A stretch of 64,000 bases of DNA from Triatoma infestans. Taxonomy: Eukaryota; Arthropoda; Insecta; Hemiptera; Reduviidae. Under the pieces are notes generated by a model. It saw nothing but the letters and a program-made list of their open reading frames with translations. It was not told the origin of the DNA and made no database searches. The DNA is taken from NCBI GenBank assembly GCA_011037195.1, contig JAAEAF010000624.1, positions 1-64,000 on the forward strand. The letters are read 5' to 3'. The translations under genes and the position numbers were made by a program. This document shows positions 21,420 to 33,535 of the stretch, one piece after another. Position 1 is the first letter of the stretch, and each line of letters starts with the position of its first letter.

Positions 21420-22379
21420 ATCTGAAGTACGTAATAAATAATTTAGTGGGAAATATTATTAATGTAATAAATTATAAAAGTAATCATAAAAAATACCCAA
21501 TATTTAGAATATTCAATATTTCTGCTCTAATTACTAAGCAAAGAAAAAAAAAAACGGAAATGGTGAAAATAATATGATTTTCTCGTTTTCCTTTATAATA
21601 ATTAATCAGGCTAAATAGGGACCCACATATGACCACATAATATTATACAATTTTTATAAATATATATATATAAAATTTTCCCAATAATTGTGACCATCAA
21701 GTGATCTATACAGCACTTCTGATACCGTAGATGGTGAGCTTGCTCGCCTTCTAGGCCCATCTTTCTCAGATGTCCCCTAAAGTCTGCAATGCCCCGTGAG
21801 AAATCCCATAAAAATACGGATTTGGAAAATAATTAGATGATCTTGCTAATTTCATTTACTAACTCGCTTAGGTCCTGAAAGATGCGATGTGAAGGTGAAC
21901 TGTTTCTTGTAACATGAGATTTCTTGTTATCATTATTTTGATAGTTCACATTAAAGAAAGCTCGGCACAAGTGTAGTTTGGGACATCTACAGAAAATGTC
22001 AGTAAAAAAAATCCCATAATGAATACTGTAACTATAGGTACTATAACCGAGTGGAACGCAATTATTATTATTATTATTATTCTATAACCACAGACCGTGA
22101 GATGAAAACGACCATGTCTGCTATGTATAAACCGATACACAGGGCAATCTAGGTAATTTGAGGATTAAAACGTTAGAATGGAGTGAACGGCGAGCTCATT
22201 TCATGAAAGGTCCTTCCTTGCAGAGCAGCGTAGTACAATGAAGGAATGTGTATTCTATAGATCTACGGAACCACCTATAATACAGCAAATGTGCGCGAAA
22301 GTTTTGTGCGTGAACCATATAGCAAGAATAGATCTTATCAGTTTCTTATCAGTTATTAGATTTTGATGCGCCTTCCTAC
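21420..22379. other. Spacer, no gene seen; one short dispersed repeat
   Basis: A segment at about 21744-21815 (AGGCCCATCTTTCTCAGATG, then CAATGCCCCGTGAGAAAT) resembles 40284-40362. An ATT microsatellite lies at about 22060-22080. Nothing else is supported. Confidence 0.4.
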
Positions 22380-22635
22380 AGGTTGCAATTTTCCACAGTA
22401 ATTCCACTTTCGGTTGATGGAGTTTGCCGGCAACCTTCGTGCCAGCCGCGGTAGTAGTAAATACAAGTATTTTATTTTTGAAATATTTTGTTAACACACA
22501 TTCACAGAGAAAGTATAATCGCTAAAATCATATTTTTCATACTGAGGGAATCCTATTCAATTCCTACTCAATTTTGGAAATTTGTCACAATCGAAATAAT
22601 AATTCCTCTTATCAGGAGGAATAAGAGAAAGTAAA
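22380..22635 (+). repeat. R1k diverged tail
   Basis: It contains ATTCCACTTTCGGTTGATGG, ACACACATTCACAGAG, and a hairpin end ATTCCTCTTATCAGGAGGAA followed by TAAGAGAAAGTAA. Confidence 0.55.
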
Positions 22636-23442
22636 AAAACACAAAACAAAATTTGTGGGGGGGGGGGTACCTAAATAAACTAAAATTGTTCACCACTGAA
22701 TATGGACAACAATTATTATAATTCTAAGTGAGAACCAAATATGCAGTAAATCGTATATAATTGATAACAATGTTTGCGAAGTGGTCATATATATACACAA
22801 AACCAGGAATGAGGAAAGGGGGTGAAAGAGTGATAGGGAGAGAGGGTGATCGTGTAGGTGTTAGAAAAGGGAAAGTATAACAAAGAGATAATGCAAAAAT
22901 AACAACAAACTGGAGAACAAAGTAATATGTGTAGGCGGCGGCCGATTGGTTATATATATATGTACATATGTGTTTGTAAAAGTATAGCTGATACAGGTGT
23001 GTAGTAGAGTGGTGAAATACTAAGGTGGTAGGTATATTTGAGAGAGAGAGATACACTAATATTGGGAGAGTGTTGGTAGTATACTGGCAGTAAGTAGTGT
23101 AACTACAGACAAACAAACAAACACAACAATCATATCAACTGTATATACAACAGATATGTATATATATATATACAAACACAAACTCAATGTACTGCATACC
23201 TACATACTACTACGGACTAGTAGTAGTTGGTAGTAGTAGTAGTAATAGTATCAGAACACTAACTAACATTACTACCACCACTACAACCACTACAAATCAG
23301 TACATCAGAATGTCAACCTCTATCATAAAATGTTTGTCTGTCCACTATACAAACAGCTCCGTAACACAATGGACTACTACTGGGAATGTTTTTGAAACAT
23401 AGTAAAGCCAATATCAATAACAACCAAAATAACTCTGGTGTG

Positions 23443-23482
<40 letters not shown>

Positions 23483-24589
23483 GTATCATCTATCCATATA
23501 ATGACAACTGTTCTCCTACTCTATCTATGTCTATAATTAAAATTATAAAACAACGCCTACATTGTATTTATTATATTGTTAGATTATAAATAACTTATCT
23601 ATTCAAACCCACTCATAATAAAAAATTTTTTCACAATTAATTTTAATAGGATTAAAACTAGGTAAATAAAAAGGATACCATAATAATAGAGAGTAACTTC
23701 CATGATAGTTGGTCTATAAATTCACTAAAAGAGAAACATGTCCTCCATTCTCAGCACAGCTTTCTCATGCATTGCCACTACTATTGTCACATTACAACTG
23801 ACAAAATTTTTATTAAATTAGAATTTTTTTTAATTTATATTATGTTGTATAACACGTATTGCATTCCTCGAAATTGTGGTTTTATCGGAAATAATTGTTT
23901 TAGAAATTTGTCTCTCTTTCTGAATGTGTGTGTGTGAGAGAGAGAGAGAGTGAGAAAGAGAAAGATATAAACAATAAAAAGAAAAAAAAAGAAAAAGGAA
24001 AATGGCATTGACACTTCGTTCAGGAGCTATAGAGAGTAGGAACCTGACAAACTAGTCTTTGCTTGTGTTACTCACAATTAAAAAATATAAGATCTAAACT
24101 CTATTGAGGGGCATCCATCCCCACATAACTTTTTTCTTAACTATAATTATTACGATTCTAATTGAAAATATTTCTGTAAACTTAACAACAACAAAGTTTA
24201 GTAGTTGGTAAGCCTGGCATTACATTATAAATATTGTGGGGGGGGGGGATTATAGGGTTGTTTATCTATCACAGTGCCATCACCAATCTGAACTCTTTTG
24301 GTACAACCTATAACGGTAATTTGAGACATTTGAGTCGTAAGTCACAAGTTCCCTAACGCCTCCCCCCCCCCCCAAAATCGATATTTTCGAAAAAACTGAT
24401 AACAAAAAAAAACTAACTTTTTTCTGTACAATTTTGCACTTTTTGGAATTTTCTTCAAATTTGGAATTCTTGAAAGCATTTAATTGTAGCTTAGTATTAT
24501 TATATAGATTGTAGGAGAACCATAAATTGTACTGAATGGCATTTAGCAGTAAGCTTAACGTCACTGCACCCCCAATAAACACCGCCAAA
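22636..24589. other. Low-complexity rich spacer, no gene seen
   Basis: It holds G-runs (22658-22666, 24237-24248), a TAG/TAC-rich stretch (23215-23300), a (TG)n run at about 23444-23481 and a TG/AG run near 23925-23952. From about 24330 it begins to look like a very diverged R1k module, with CCTCCCCCCCCCC in the position of the pyrimidine tract. No supported gene. Confidence 0.4.
23444..23481. repeat. (TG)n microsatellite
   Basis: About 19 TG units, outside any recognisable R1k copy. Confidence 0.95.
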
Positions 24590-25055
24590 AAATCAATTAT
24601 TCCCAGAAAAATGTTTCAAAATAAAAATAATTAGGTATTTATGTTTGTAGATATTTTGGGAAGAAGTTTAAAGATCGTCGTTGGAACGAATTGAGAAAAT
24701 CGCAAAAAAAAAAAAAAATAGGTAAAAGATAAAAACTTTCATTAAAGTTGTTAATACTATCTCGGTTGATGGATTTTCCTGAAATGTCAATATGTGGGGG
24801 GGGGGGTGACGAGATACTTTAAAACGGTGTATAAAATTTGAACTTCTTAGGATTTTTCCTTTTAGAGCTATTATGTTTACACATACACTCATTCACTCAG
24901 AAATACGCACACGCACAGTTTACTAAAAACATTTTTTCATTTGCATTTCCGGGGAGCCTCAAGTTAAAAATCTGACAATTCCTGATCGTAAAATATGTAT
25001 TTCCGGTGTAAAACTCCAATTCTGAAAGTCTCTCAATATCGCAATATTTCTTCGC
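24590..25055 (+). repeat. R1k diverged fragment
   Basis: It keeps CCCAGAAAAATGTTTCAAAA, GATCGTCGTTGGAACGAATT, CTCGGTTGATGGATTTTCC, TAGAGCTATTATGTTTACAC and GTATTTCCGGTGTAAAACTC in R1k order. The ACTTCCGG core is eroded and the terminal hairpin is not seen. Confidence 0.55.
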
Positions 25056-25870
25056 AATAAACATTAAGAATGCAATATATAGTGAAATGTTAGCGCTCTT
25101 AATTTTAAATAAAGGAGTTTTTGTTAAATATAAAATATAAATATTATGAACGAATACAAAATTTTGGTTATATGGAACAATGAATAATTGAGGTTTATTT
25201 TCTTTGAAATCATTCTTCTTCATTTTGTGCTCCTCGATCGGTTTTGGATGTTCATCTATCTTCCAGAATGTCCTAAATAAACAGATAATATCATATAATG
25301 ACTTGAATTGGAGACTTTTATCCTTGTGATATCAATCTATTTTGTGGTAACCAAAAAATAAAGTAGAGGCTGGCTATCACGGAAAAAATCTTTGATGTTT
25401 TCCTACAGGGCAGAACAATTATCACCCTTACTAAATGAAGAAAAAAAAAATGAATTCAAATAATGTATCACTAAGGTAGATTATCTGGTCTTGAAAGCAA
25501 TATAAATAAATGCTTATTAATATTAAATTAATTTAAAAAAAAAAAATTATTTATAATTCAAAAACGAAACAAACACACACACACGCGCACAAGAAGAGAA
25601 CCGAATGGTTGATGTAGGCGTGGCGACTAAATGTCTCAAATGTAGAGGAAGTTATCAGAGCGAAGAAAAAGAGAATATATATGGAGACAAGTAATAATGT
25701 TGATGACGGTGTATGGCTATGGCAAGGCACTATATATTCCAATAGTAATGTGACACACCACACCACACACAACAGTTCTTTATATATGTGATAGTAATAG
25801 TTGTGGATGATACACGGGGTAGTGGACAAGCACTAGTGAGGAGGCAGACATATGAAAAGAGAGTGTGTGT
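25056..25870. other. AT-rich spacer, no gene seen
   Basis: No supported gene or repeat family. Confidence 0.4.
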
Positions 25871-25875
25871 GTGTG

Positions 25876-25945
25876 TGTTTTGTGTGTGGGTAGTTGGTTA
25901 GGTTGTCAGTCCGACCTAACCACTACCCACATACAACACCACATC
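25876..25945 (+). ncRNA. Candidate pre-miRNA-like hairpin
   Basis: A strong inverted repeat: GTGGGTAGTTGGTTAGGT (25886-25903) pairs with ACCTAACCACTACCCAC (25914-25930) with one bulged T. Pairing extends outward through GTGTGT / ACATAC (with one G-U if RNA) and partly beyond, giving about 25 bp with a loop of 6-10 nt. The size and shape fit a microRNA precursor. There is no expression evidence, and the 5' side merges into a TG microsatellite, so it could be an accident of simple sequence. Either strand could fold. Confidence 0.3.
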
Positions 25946-26396
25946 GCCACCACCAGTACCCGACCCGACATCATCATGTTCTCTATACAGTCACACAAAC
26001 TCGCTTGGCACCAACCATTCTCTTTGCAACTATCTATTTCGATTATTATTCTGTCTTCTTTCACTAGTATTATACATATACATATATTGCCGCCCATTTC
26101 AAACAATATATTCAGCCAATATATTATATTATTTATATATACATCTAAATTCATAAATTTTTATATATAATTGACAAAAAATATTTACAAGTTGCAAACT
26201 AATTAGTTTAAAATGAAGTCAAGTAAGCTATCATCACAAATTGTAACGTGCATTATTAATAAATTTATAACACGGAAAATTATAAAGCACCGTTAAACAG
26301 TGCGTATTTATAAAATAATTTCAATTTAATATAGATACTATTTTTTGTATCCTTATGTACGTGAGCTAAGAAGCCTGCCTTTAGGAAGAAAACAAA
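25946..26396. other. AT-rich spacer, no gene seen
   Basis: Nothing that I can support. Confidence 0.4.
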
Positions 26397-26650
26397 AGCT
26401 GGCGTGACCCTAACAACTTTCTCTTACTGCAATTTACGCACGCGCGCGCACACACACTTATAATTCTTACCAGATGTATAGTTTAATGAAAACAGTCGGT
26501 GTTTTTAATACAGTAAATTCAACTTTTTAACTTCCGGTCAACCAATTTTCTTCAAACTCGGAAAAATTTTGGCAACATATTCAATTCTGAATTAATATTA
26601 TATGGATTATAGAATCGTAGAATAAATTAAAATTGCAATTCAAGAAAAAA
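26397..26650 (+). repeat. R1k fragment, head and part of module 1
   Basis: Head-like AACAACTTTCTCTTACTGCA, then CTTCCGGTCAACCAATTTTC, a CAAACTCGGAAAAATTTTGG segment and ATAGAATCGTAGAATAAA. It stops near an A-run at about 26647. Confidence 0.6.
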
Positions 26651-26992
26651 AAAAAAACATGGTCCTTTCATTTTCGAATTACGCTTTTTTATTATTCATA
26701 TTCAAATCATGAGTTTACAAAGTAAAAAAAAATCAATTTCGAAATTTCTGAATTCATGAATCAACCGCCATGTTCATCAATAAAATGATGTCTTAACTAA
26801 TAAATAAATATGGATCAATGTTTACAATAAACAACTTCATATAAAAACAAAAAGAGAACATAGGCAAATGTTTTGAAAAAGAGAGAAAGAAAAAGCCAGA
26901 TGAATAGTTAATAAAGAAGAGATGGGAGATGGCAAGAGTACAATTAGACAGGAAGTAAGTAACAGTGACTACATTGGCCAATAGAAAAAAAA
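26651..26992. other. Spacer, no gene seen
   Basis: AT-rich with purine-rich patches. No gene. Confidence 0.4.
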
Positions 26993-27759
26993 ATCTTGCG
27001 TAATACACTCACACCACAACTTTCTTTTACTCGAGTTTTCAAAACTGCCACTAATCAATTTTATATTTAGTTCACAAAACTTAATGACATTCGTTGGTTA
27101 TGGAGAAAATAACAAAAATGGGAAAAAAAACTGTTCAGTAAAAACGAACTTCCGGTTTACTAATTTTCTTTAAACTCGGAATTTTGACCATCTATTTATT
27201 TCTAATTAATTCTGTTTCGATAGTAGATTTCTATAATCAACTCTGATAGCACTTTAGAGAAGAACACAACCCCATCCCACCCCCCAGTAGCCAATTTAAC
27301 TGACTTTACCAAGAGAAATGTTTCAAATAAAAGTTGTAGCTCTTTACATGTGTAGTTTACATCACTAGTTTTAAAGAAAATCATTGGAGCCATTTTAGAG
27401 AAAATAGCATAAAACTGAAAAAAAACTTATCAGTAAAAAAACGCACTTCGGTATCCGGTATTATTCAAATTCGGAATTTCAACAACATATTTAATTCTAA
27501 CTAATATTATTTCGATGATAGAATTGTGTAATAAACAGTATCACTAAGGTATAACATTTTGGAGGAAAAAACTAAGCTCGCCCCTCCCCCCAAAAGTGCA
27601 AAAGTGTCTTTAAAATAAAAATCGTATTAGACCATTTTTTAAAAACCACTTTTTTTTTGGACTCAGTTGACCTCAAAACGGATATTTCAGATGAAAACTC
27701 GATATCGAAAATTTAAGAGGATTATTATACTTCCTCTTAAGAGGAGGTAAGAGGAAGTA
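26993..27759 (+). repeat. R1k copy, forward, module 3 deleted
   Basis: Head ATCTTGCGTAATACACTCAC, two modules (ACTTCCGGTTTACT near 27149; CACTTCGGTATCCGG near 27443), then a jump from the second pyrimidine tract to ACCACTTTTTTTTTGGACTC and the end hairpin CTTCCTCTTAAGAGGAGGTA. The third module and microsatellite are missing. Confidence 0.85.
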
Positions 27760-28082
27760 ATAAATGAAGATGTTAAAGAAAGAATATGCCCTAAATCCCA
27801 ACTACAATCTCCAACTCCAATATTTATATTCTTTATACTTGTTGTAAAAATTTCAAATTTAAAGGTCATTTAGAATTATTGCCAATAATTGCAGTGAAAG
27901 AGAGTCAGATTGTTTAATTAGCCATAACGTCTTTTATTTAGATTAATATTTCTTGGGGTCAATTCCTTTCCTTCGAAAGATTGGATAAAGAAGTTCATTG
28001 CATGATGTTTGAAAGTTAAGTGGGAGGGAGAACTCATAGCCCATCTGACTGTCTAATAAAATCTGCATTCCATAAGAAAAAA
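27760..28082. other. Spacer, no gene seen
   Basis: Nothing supported between two R1k copies. Confidence 0.4.
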
Positions 28083-28776
28083 ATCTGGTGTGAAACACTC
28101 ACACAACTTTCTCTTACTCCAGTTTTCAAAATTATAATTGACAAATTTTATAGTTTGAGTAACAAATTTAACGAAATTCGTCGAAAACTGAAAAAACTGT
28201 TCAGTAAAAGCGCACTTCCGGTTTACTAATTTTCTTGAAACTCGGAATTTCAGCCATCTATTTTTTATTTCTAACTAATTATATTTGGATGATAGAATTG
28301 TATAATGAACTAGGATAGCACTTTGATGAAAAATCTAACCCCATCCCTCCCCTAAAAGTGCTCTTAAAAGAAATTTCCCAGAGAAATGTTTTAGATAAAA
28401 GTTGTAGATCATTGTATGTTTAGTTTATTTACGTAGTTTCAAAAACATCGTCGAAGCCATTTTTGAGAAAATCGCGAAAATGTGGAAAAATCATTTAGTA
28501 AAGTGGTAAAGAAAACGCACTTCCGGTCATCCGATTTTTTTTCAAACTCGGAATTTCAACAAAATATTGAATTCTAATTAACATTATTTAGATGATGGAA
28601 TTGTTTAATAAACTGAAACACTTTAGATGAAAACCTAACCCCTCCCATCCCCTCCCCATACTGCTCTTAAATGAATTTTCCCAGATGTTTCAAATAAAAG
28701 TTGTAGCTGTTTGCATGTATAGTTGATATACCAAGTTTGAAGAAAATCGTTGGAGCCATTTTTGAGAAAAACACGA

Positions 28777-28826
<50 letters not shown>

Positions 28827-29104
28827 AAAAAAAAAAAGTAAAGTGGTACTTCCGGTTGAGTAATTTTGGACAGATGCCGGTGATACCTAACGGAATATCA
28901 ATGTTTCAACTTTTACGGTTTTTCGTTTGAGCTATGCGGTTCACATACACTATACATACATACATATACACACACACAGACCATTTGCTAAAAACCACTT
29001 TTTTGGACTCAGGGGACCTCAAAACGGATATTTCCGATGAAAACTCGATATCGAAAATTTGACACGATTACAATACTTCCTCTTACTAGGAGTAAGAGAA
29101 AGTA
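28083..29104 (+). repeat. R1k full copy, forward, with long internal poly(A)
   Basis: Module starts lie at 28213, 28518 and 28848. The A-rich end of module 2 is expanded to a run of about 60 bases with one C (28779-28838). Microsatellite CATACATACATATACACACA at about 28958-28980 and terminal hairpin at about 29076-29104. Confidence 0.95.
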
Positions 29105-29635
29105 ATAAATACCGGCAACTTATAAGTAACAACGACGCGTTTCTTAAACAACTAATTTATTGGATACTGTTATTTAAATTGTAACTTTAAGCTGACCAAT
29201 TTAGTACTGTTCTCTTTATATAGTAAATAATAAAAAAAAAAATAAGAAATAACATTTCTTCAGAAAGAAATAAGATTCAATCTAAAAATAATACAAAGAC
29301 TAAATGTAAACAAGTGGAGAAAACAGTGTGGTGACTAACTGCTAACCTTTTAGCAGCATATAGAGTTAAGTGTAATCAATTAAATAAAAACAGGTTAGTG
29401 ATTAAGTCGGTGACAAAAATAAAATTATTAAACAACATAATAAATTACAAAATAGTAAGACTTACAATTATATAGTTTACAAGCAACATCGCAGCTAACT
29501 TACCTGAAACACGAACAATAAAAAAATATATATATATAAATTTTTATATTATTAAATTCGAAAATATAAATAAACATAAATTTTGAAATACCCAGGCTAT
29601 TAAAAGAAATGTGACATTTTCATTTATTTGTATAG
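29105..29635. other. AT-rich spacer, no gene seen
   Basis: Nothing supported. Confidence 0.4.
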
Positions 29636-30424
29636 AAACACAACAGATCTGAATTTTGTATTAGCTTTGTTTATAACAAATATAATTCTTATTTTCAATA
29701 CTTTAAAACACAAAAACTCCAACTTTTTTGTGTATAAAAATTGAGAACAATAGAAATTCATTTAGTGTGTTCAGGCTTTTATGGTCTTGTTTTGTTTTTT
29801 AATTCTACATTACGTTTAATTAATTTTATTGTTAAATTATTTTATTTGCTTAACATTATTAAAACAGAAAAATGGTCATTTTTTTTTTTTTTTTATCATG
29901 CCGTCGGAGCAGTCGCTCTTGCGGAGGAAGGATATAGCCCACCATATGTGGCAGAGACCTAGAAATGATCGTAGAAAGGTCACAACAGATCAGACGACCG
30001 ATAGCTCTAGTTCTACGCAATAGGTTTCTTACAACTACGAAGTTCAGAAAATTCGGGGAGTCACCGAGAGCTCTGAAACGGTTCGAAGACGATTGCGAGA
30101 AGTAGTTTTTATGGCTAGAAGACCAGCATCGGGGGGGCAGTACTACTATGAATCATCGTGTAAGCAGGTCAGCTTTTGCCAATCTGATCTGTGTTTTTCA
30201 GATTGTCGAACTTGTATGTGAAAAGACAGCGAGCGGCAGAGCTTCATTCAATATGTTACTAGCGGAAGTGCTCCTTTTCAACGCCAATCAATTATAGAGT
30301 TTGGTGATGGGATAAGTTAATTGTTATTGAAAATTTTGCAAAGACCGCTGCTAGGTAAGTTGAAGAAGTTCTTCTTGAAGCAGCCAGTCATAAAATTTGG
30401 GTCCACTTATCCAGGGATAGTTTG
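29636..30424 (+). pseudogene. Tc1-like element fragment, second copy
   Basis: It aligns along its length with 12260-13150 of the other Tc1-like element: the shared 5' part (CAATACTTTAA, CACAAAAACTCC), the CGGAGCAGTCGCTC region, GTCACCGAGAGCTCTGAAAC, ATGGCTAGAAGACCAGCATC and AATCATCGTGTAAGCAGGTC. It loses the rest of the DDE domain at about 30424, where an R1k-like tail begins. It has frameshifts, an expanded T-run at 29879-29894 and a G-run at about 30130. It is inactive. Confidence 0.85.
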
Positions 30425-30567
30425 AGCTCACACACAGCACGTATACATACAAAGTTTGCTGAAAACTTTTTTTCATGCTGAAAAGACCACAGAACATGTA
30501 TTTCCGGCTAAACTTAATTTAAATAATTTGACATGATGGCAAGTTATCCCCTCTTACAGTAATATGA
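30425..30567 (+). repeat. R1k-like tail
   Basis: It has CTCACACACAGCACGTATAC, then AAGTTTGCTGAAAACTTTTT, ACATGTATTTCCGGCTAAAC and the remnant CCCCTCTTACAGTAATATG. Confidence 0.5.
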
Positions 30568-31142
30568 AAAACTAAAAATGTTTGGAAACACAAGAAACAT
30601 TTTCTTTGCTAATATTCACACATTACGATTACACAGACAGAAAGAACATGGAACATGGTAACAAAAAACTTTAAACTTATATTAATTAATAAAAATAACA
30701 AAAAAAAATATCCCAAGTATTATTAATTTTTACAAGAAACTAGTCTGGGATACTATTTTTAATAATTACAATAATATTAAAACGGTTAGGAGTAAATTCG
30801 TATGAAATATTTGGACTCTATAACAATTTATAGTAAGTTTTATACATAAATATATAAAACTTTTATATATATATATATATATATAGTTTTATTTCTTTTA
30901 GTATGAAATGAGATCACAGGAAATACGTAATCTGGCTATTTATTGAACACAAATGTGCCACCACAATGTCAGCAATCTTCTTTAATATTAAGTGTGCGTT
31001 TGTGTGTGTATTTATATACACACTAACTTTTATTTAACTCTTAGATTATTTCTAAAAAACTAATAATACTGAACAATAAAAACGCCATAAAAATGTATAC
31101 ATATTTCATCATTACGAAGAAAATACGAATAGAATATAAGAT
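30568..31142. other. AT-rich spacer with (TA)n
   Basis: It contains a (TA)n run at about 30863-30885. No gene seen. Confidence 0.45.
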
Positions 31143-31247
31143 ATGAAAAAACACTTTTTTCGTATTCAAGGGACCACAAAACATGAATCCTCAATTTCGA
31201 AAAGTTGTGACATATTTTTACAATACTTTCTCTTAAAAGAGAAAGTA
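31143..31247 (+). repeat. R1k-like tail with perfect terminal palindrome
   Basis: AAAACACTTTTTTCGTATTC, then GGGACCACAAAACATGAATC, CTCAATTTCGAAAAGTTGTG and the end CTTTCTCTTAAAAGAGAAAG, a perfect 9-bp-arm palindrome followed by TA. Confidence 0.6.
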
Positions 31248-31261
31248 GATTGTTAAAGGGG

Positions 31262-31494
31262 GATCATCGCACTGCGACCTGAAAGATCTATTGTGTCCTG
31301 GAGCCTTCTCAGAGCACTGCCGGCCTCTAAGCAGTGTTCTCTAGCTGCAGACATCGCCTCCGGTTGCTAGTCCAGAGCGCTACCACTGAATAATCCCCCT
31401 TCTTCCTTGGCTTACGCCAATTAACTAGGGACGGAGACCCTAGTTTGTGTACTGTTCTGATGAATTGCATGGAGTACTGAGCTGTGATAACCCG
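31262..31494 (-). mobile_element. tRNA-derived SINE, copy 3, internally deleted
   Basis: The minus strand reads leader GGTTATCACAGCTCAGTACT, then GGGATTATTCAGTGGTAGCG (A box damaged) and, after loss of the B box, AGAACACTGCTTAGAGGCC and the end AGATCTTTCAGGTCGCAGTG. The body between is deleted. It is the same family as 2291-2700 and is probably unable to use an internal promoter. Confidence 0.85.
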
Positions 31495-31778
31495 TAGTGT
31501 CGATACACCCCAAGTAACTGCATGCAGCATATACCCCTTGCGGGCTAAGAGAAAGTAAAAATAGTAAATAGCTGAAAGAACTAAAATAGCAATAACTCCA
31601 TTCCATAAGCCTCCTAAAAATCAATTTTGAGGGGAAAGATATTTTATATGAAAATGGTAAGATTTATGGATAGAGTGGTAGTTAGTATAAAAGACGGAGA
31701 AGTACTCGTATAGAAAGAAAGAAATACATAGTAGTTTTCCCTTCGAAAAAATATGGAAAAACAAAAAAAAAAAAAAAA

Positions 31779-33148
31779 AGATTCAGTTACGTCACAATAC
31801 AGTTGTCAAAAACCATTTGACGGTACTCTGTTATTACCAAGACAATATATCATTTTTGTGCTTCTTGTATGCACAACACATTCACAAAGAGAGACAGAGG
31901 GAGAGAGATTAGTTTATAGTTTCAACGTTCAGTTTTACCAGTCGCTAAAAATTAATTCGTAGAAAACTCAATTTCGAAAAATTAACACGAACGAAGTACT
32001 TGCTCTAATAACTTATGTGAAACAATCACACCTCTTTCTACAAGTGCAATTTATATAACTGCCAAATTTTTGTTTTTTAAGGAAAGTACAACCGCAGGCC
32101 TTAAATCACTTTTCTCAAAAATATCTGGTGTGAAACAATCACACAACTTTCTCTTACTCCGTTCTCAAATTATAATTGACAAATGTTATAGTTTGTGTAC
32201 CAAAATTTAACGAAATTTGTCGAAAACTGAAAAAACTGTTCAGTAAAAGCGCACTTCCAGTTTACTAATTTTCTTAAAACTCAAATTTTGGCCATCTATT
32301 TATTTCTAATTAATTTTGTTTGGATGATAAAATTGTATAATCCACTATGATAGCACTTTAGAGGAAGCTATAACCCCACCTCTCCCCTAAAAGTGCCCTT
32401 AAATGAATTTTCCCAGAGAAATATTTCAAATAAAAGATGTAGATCATTGCATGTTTGGTTTATACACGATGTTTCAAGAAAAATAGTCGGAGCCATTTTT
32501 GAGAAAATCGCGAAAAAGTGGAAAAAAAATCATTTAGTAAAGTGGTAAAATAAACGCACTTCCGGTCATCAGATTTTTATCAAACTCGGAATTTCAACAA
32601 AATATTTAAATCTAATTAACATTATTTAGATGATAGAATTGTTTAATAAACTGAAATAACACTTTAGATGAAAACGTAACCCCACCCCTCCCCAATAACT
32701 GCCCTTAAATGAATTTTCCCAGAGAAATGTTTCAAATAAAAGTTGTACCTCTTCGTATGTGTAGTTGATATTTCAAGTTTAAAGAAAATCGGGAGCCATT
32801 TTTGAGAAAATCGCCAAAAAAGTAAAAAAAAAAAAACAACAAATAAAGTGGTACTTCCGGTTGAGGAATTTTGACAGATGGCCCACTGTTAGATGCCACG
32901 GTGATACCTAAACGGAATATCAAGTTTCAACTTTCTACGGTTTTTAGTTTTTGAGCTGTGCTGTTCACATACATACATACATACATATATACTCACACAC
33001 ACACACACACACACACAATTTGCTAAAAACCACTTTTTTGGACTCAGGGGACCTCGAAACGGATATTTCCGGTGAAAACTCGATATCGGAAAATTTGACA
33101 TGATTACAATACTTCCTCTTACTAGGAAGGAGTAAGAGAAAGTAAAAA
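31779..33148 (+). repeat. First unit of a 1.37-kb tandem duplication
   Basis: The segment starting ATTCAGTTACGTCACAATAC (31779) recurs at 33149. The shared part runs about 335-385 bp (to CGCAGGCCTT at about 32101 and 33513). The first unit also contains the R1k copy 32123-33144. Within the shared part an older R1k tail and head are joined (AGTACTTGCTCT followed by TGTGAAACAATCACAC), so an older tail-to-head junction was duplicated with it. Confidence 0.85.
32123..33144 (+). repeat. R1k full copy, forward
   Basis: Head ATCTGGTGTGAAACAATC, modules near 32252, 32556 and 32852, microsatellite CATACATAC/ACACAC at about 32970-33017, TCGATATCGG, terminal hairpin with a four-base insertion (CTAGGAAGGAGTAAGAG). 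Confidence 0.95.
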
Positions 33149-33535
33149 AGATTCAGTTACGTCACAATACAGTTGACACTAAAACCATCTGACGGTACTG
33201 TGTTATTACCATGACAATATATCATTTTTGTGCTTCTTGTATTCACAACACACCCACAAAGAGAGATTGAGAGAGAGAGAGAGAGAGAGAGTGAGAGAGA
33301 GAGATATATATATATATATTAGTTTATAATTTAACGCTCAGTTTGCAGTCGTTAAAAATTAATTCCTACAAAACTCAAAGTCGAAAATTTAACAAGAACG
33401 AAGTACTTGCTCTACTAACTGGTGTAAAACAATCACACTTCTTTCTCTAACTTACAACTTATATAATAATTGCCAAATTTTTGTTTTTTAAGAAAAGTAT
33501 AACCGCAGGCCTTGAATGATTTTTTTTCAGAAACG
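33149..33535 (+). repeat. Second unit of the tandem duplication, partial
   Basis: Matches 31779-32110 with substitutions. An AG-rich patch is expanded here to a long (AG)n plus (TA)n run (about 33264-33320), absent as such from the first unit. Confidence 0.85.

Noticed and set aside
22724..23116. A 130-residue open frame on the minus strand
   Set aside because: It spans simple-sequence DNA (GA-, TA- and TG-rich). No domain, no homologous motif and no splice or promoter context.
33264..33320. CRISPR-like or other regular array
   Set aside because: Plain AG and TA microsatellites. No repeat-spacer structure anywhere in the window.
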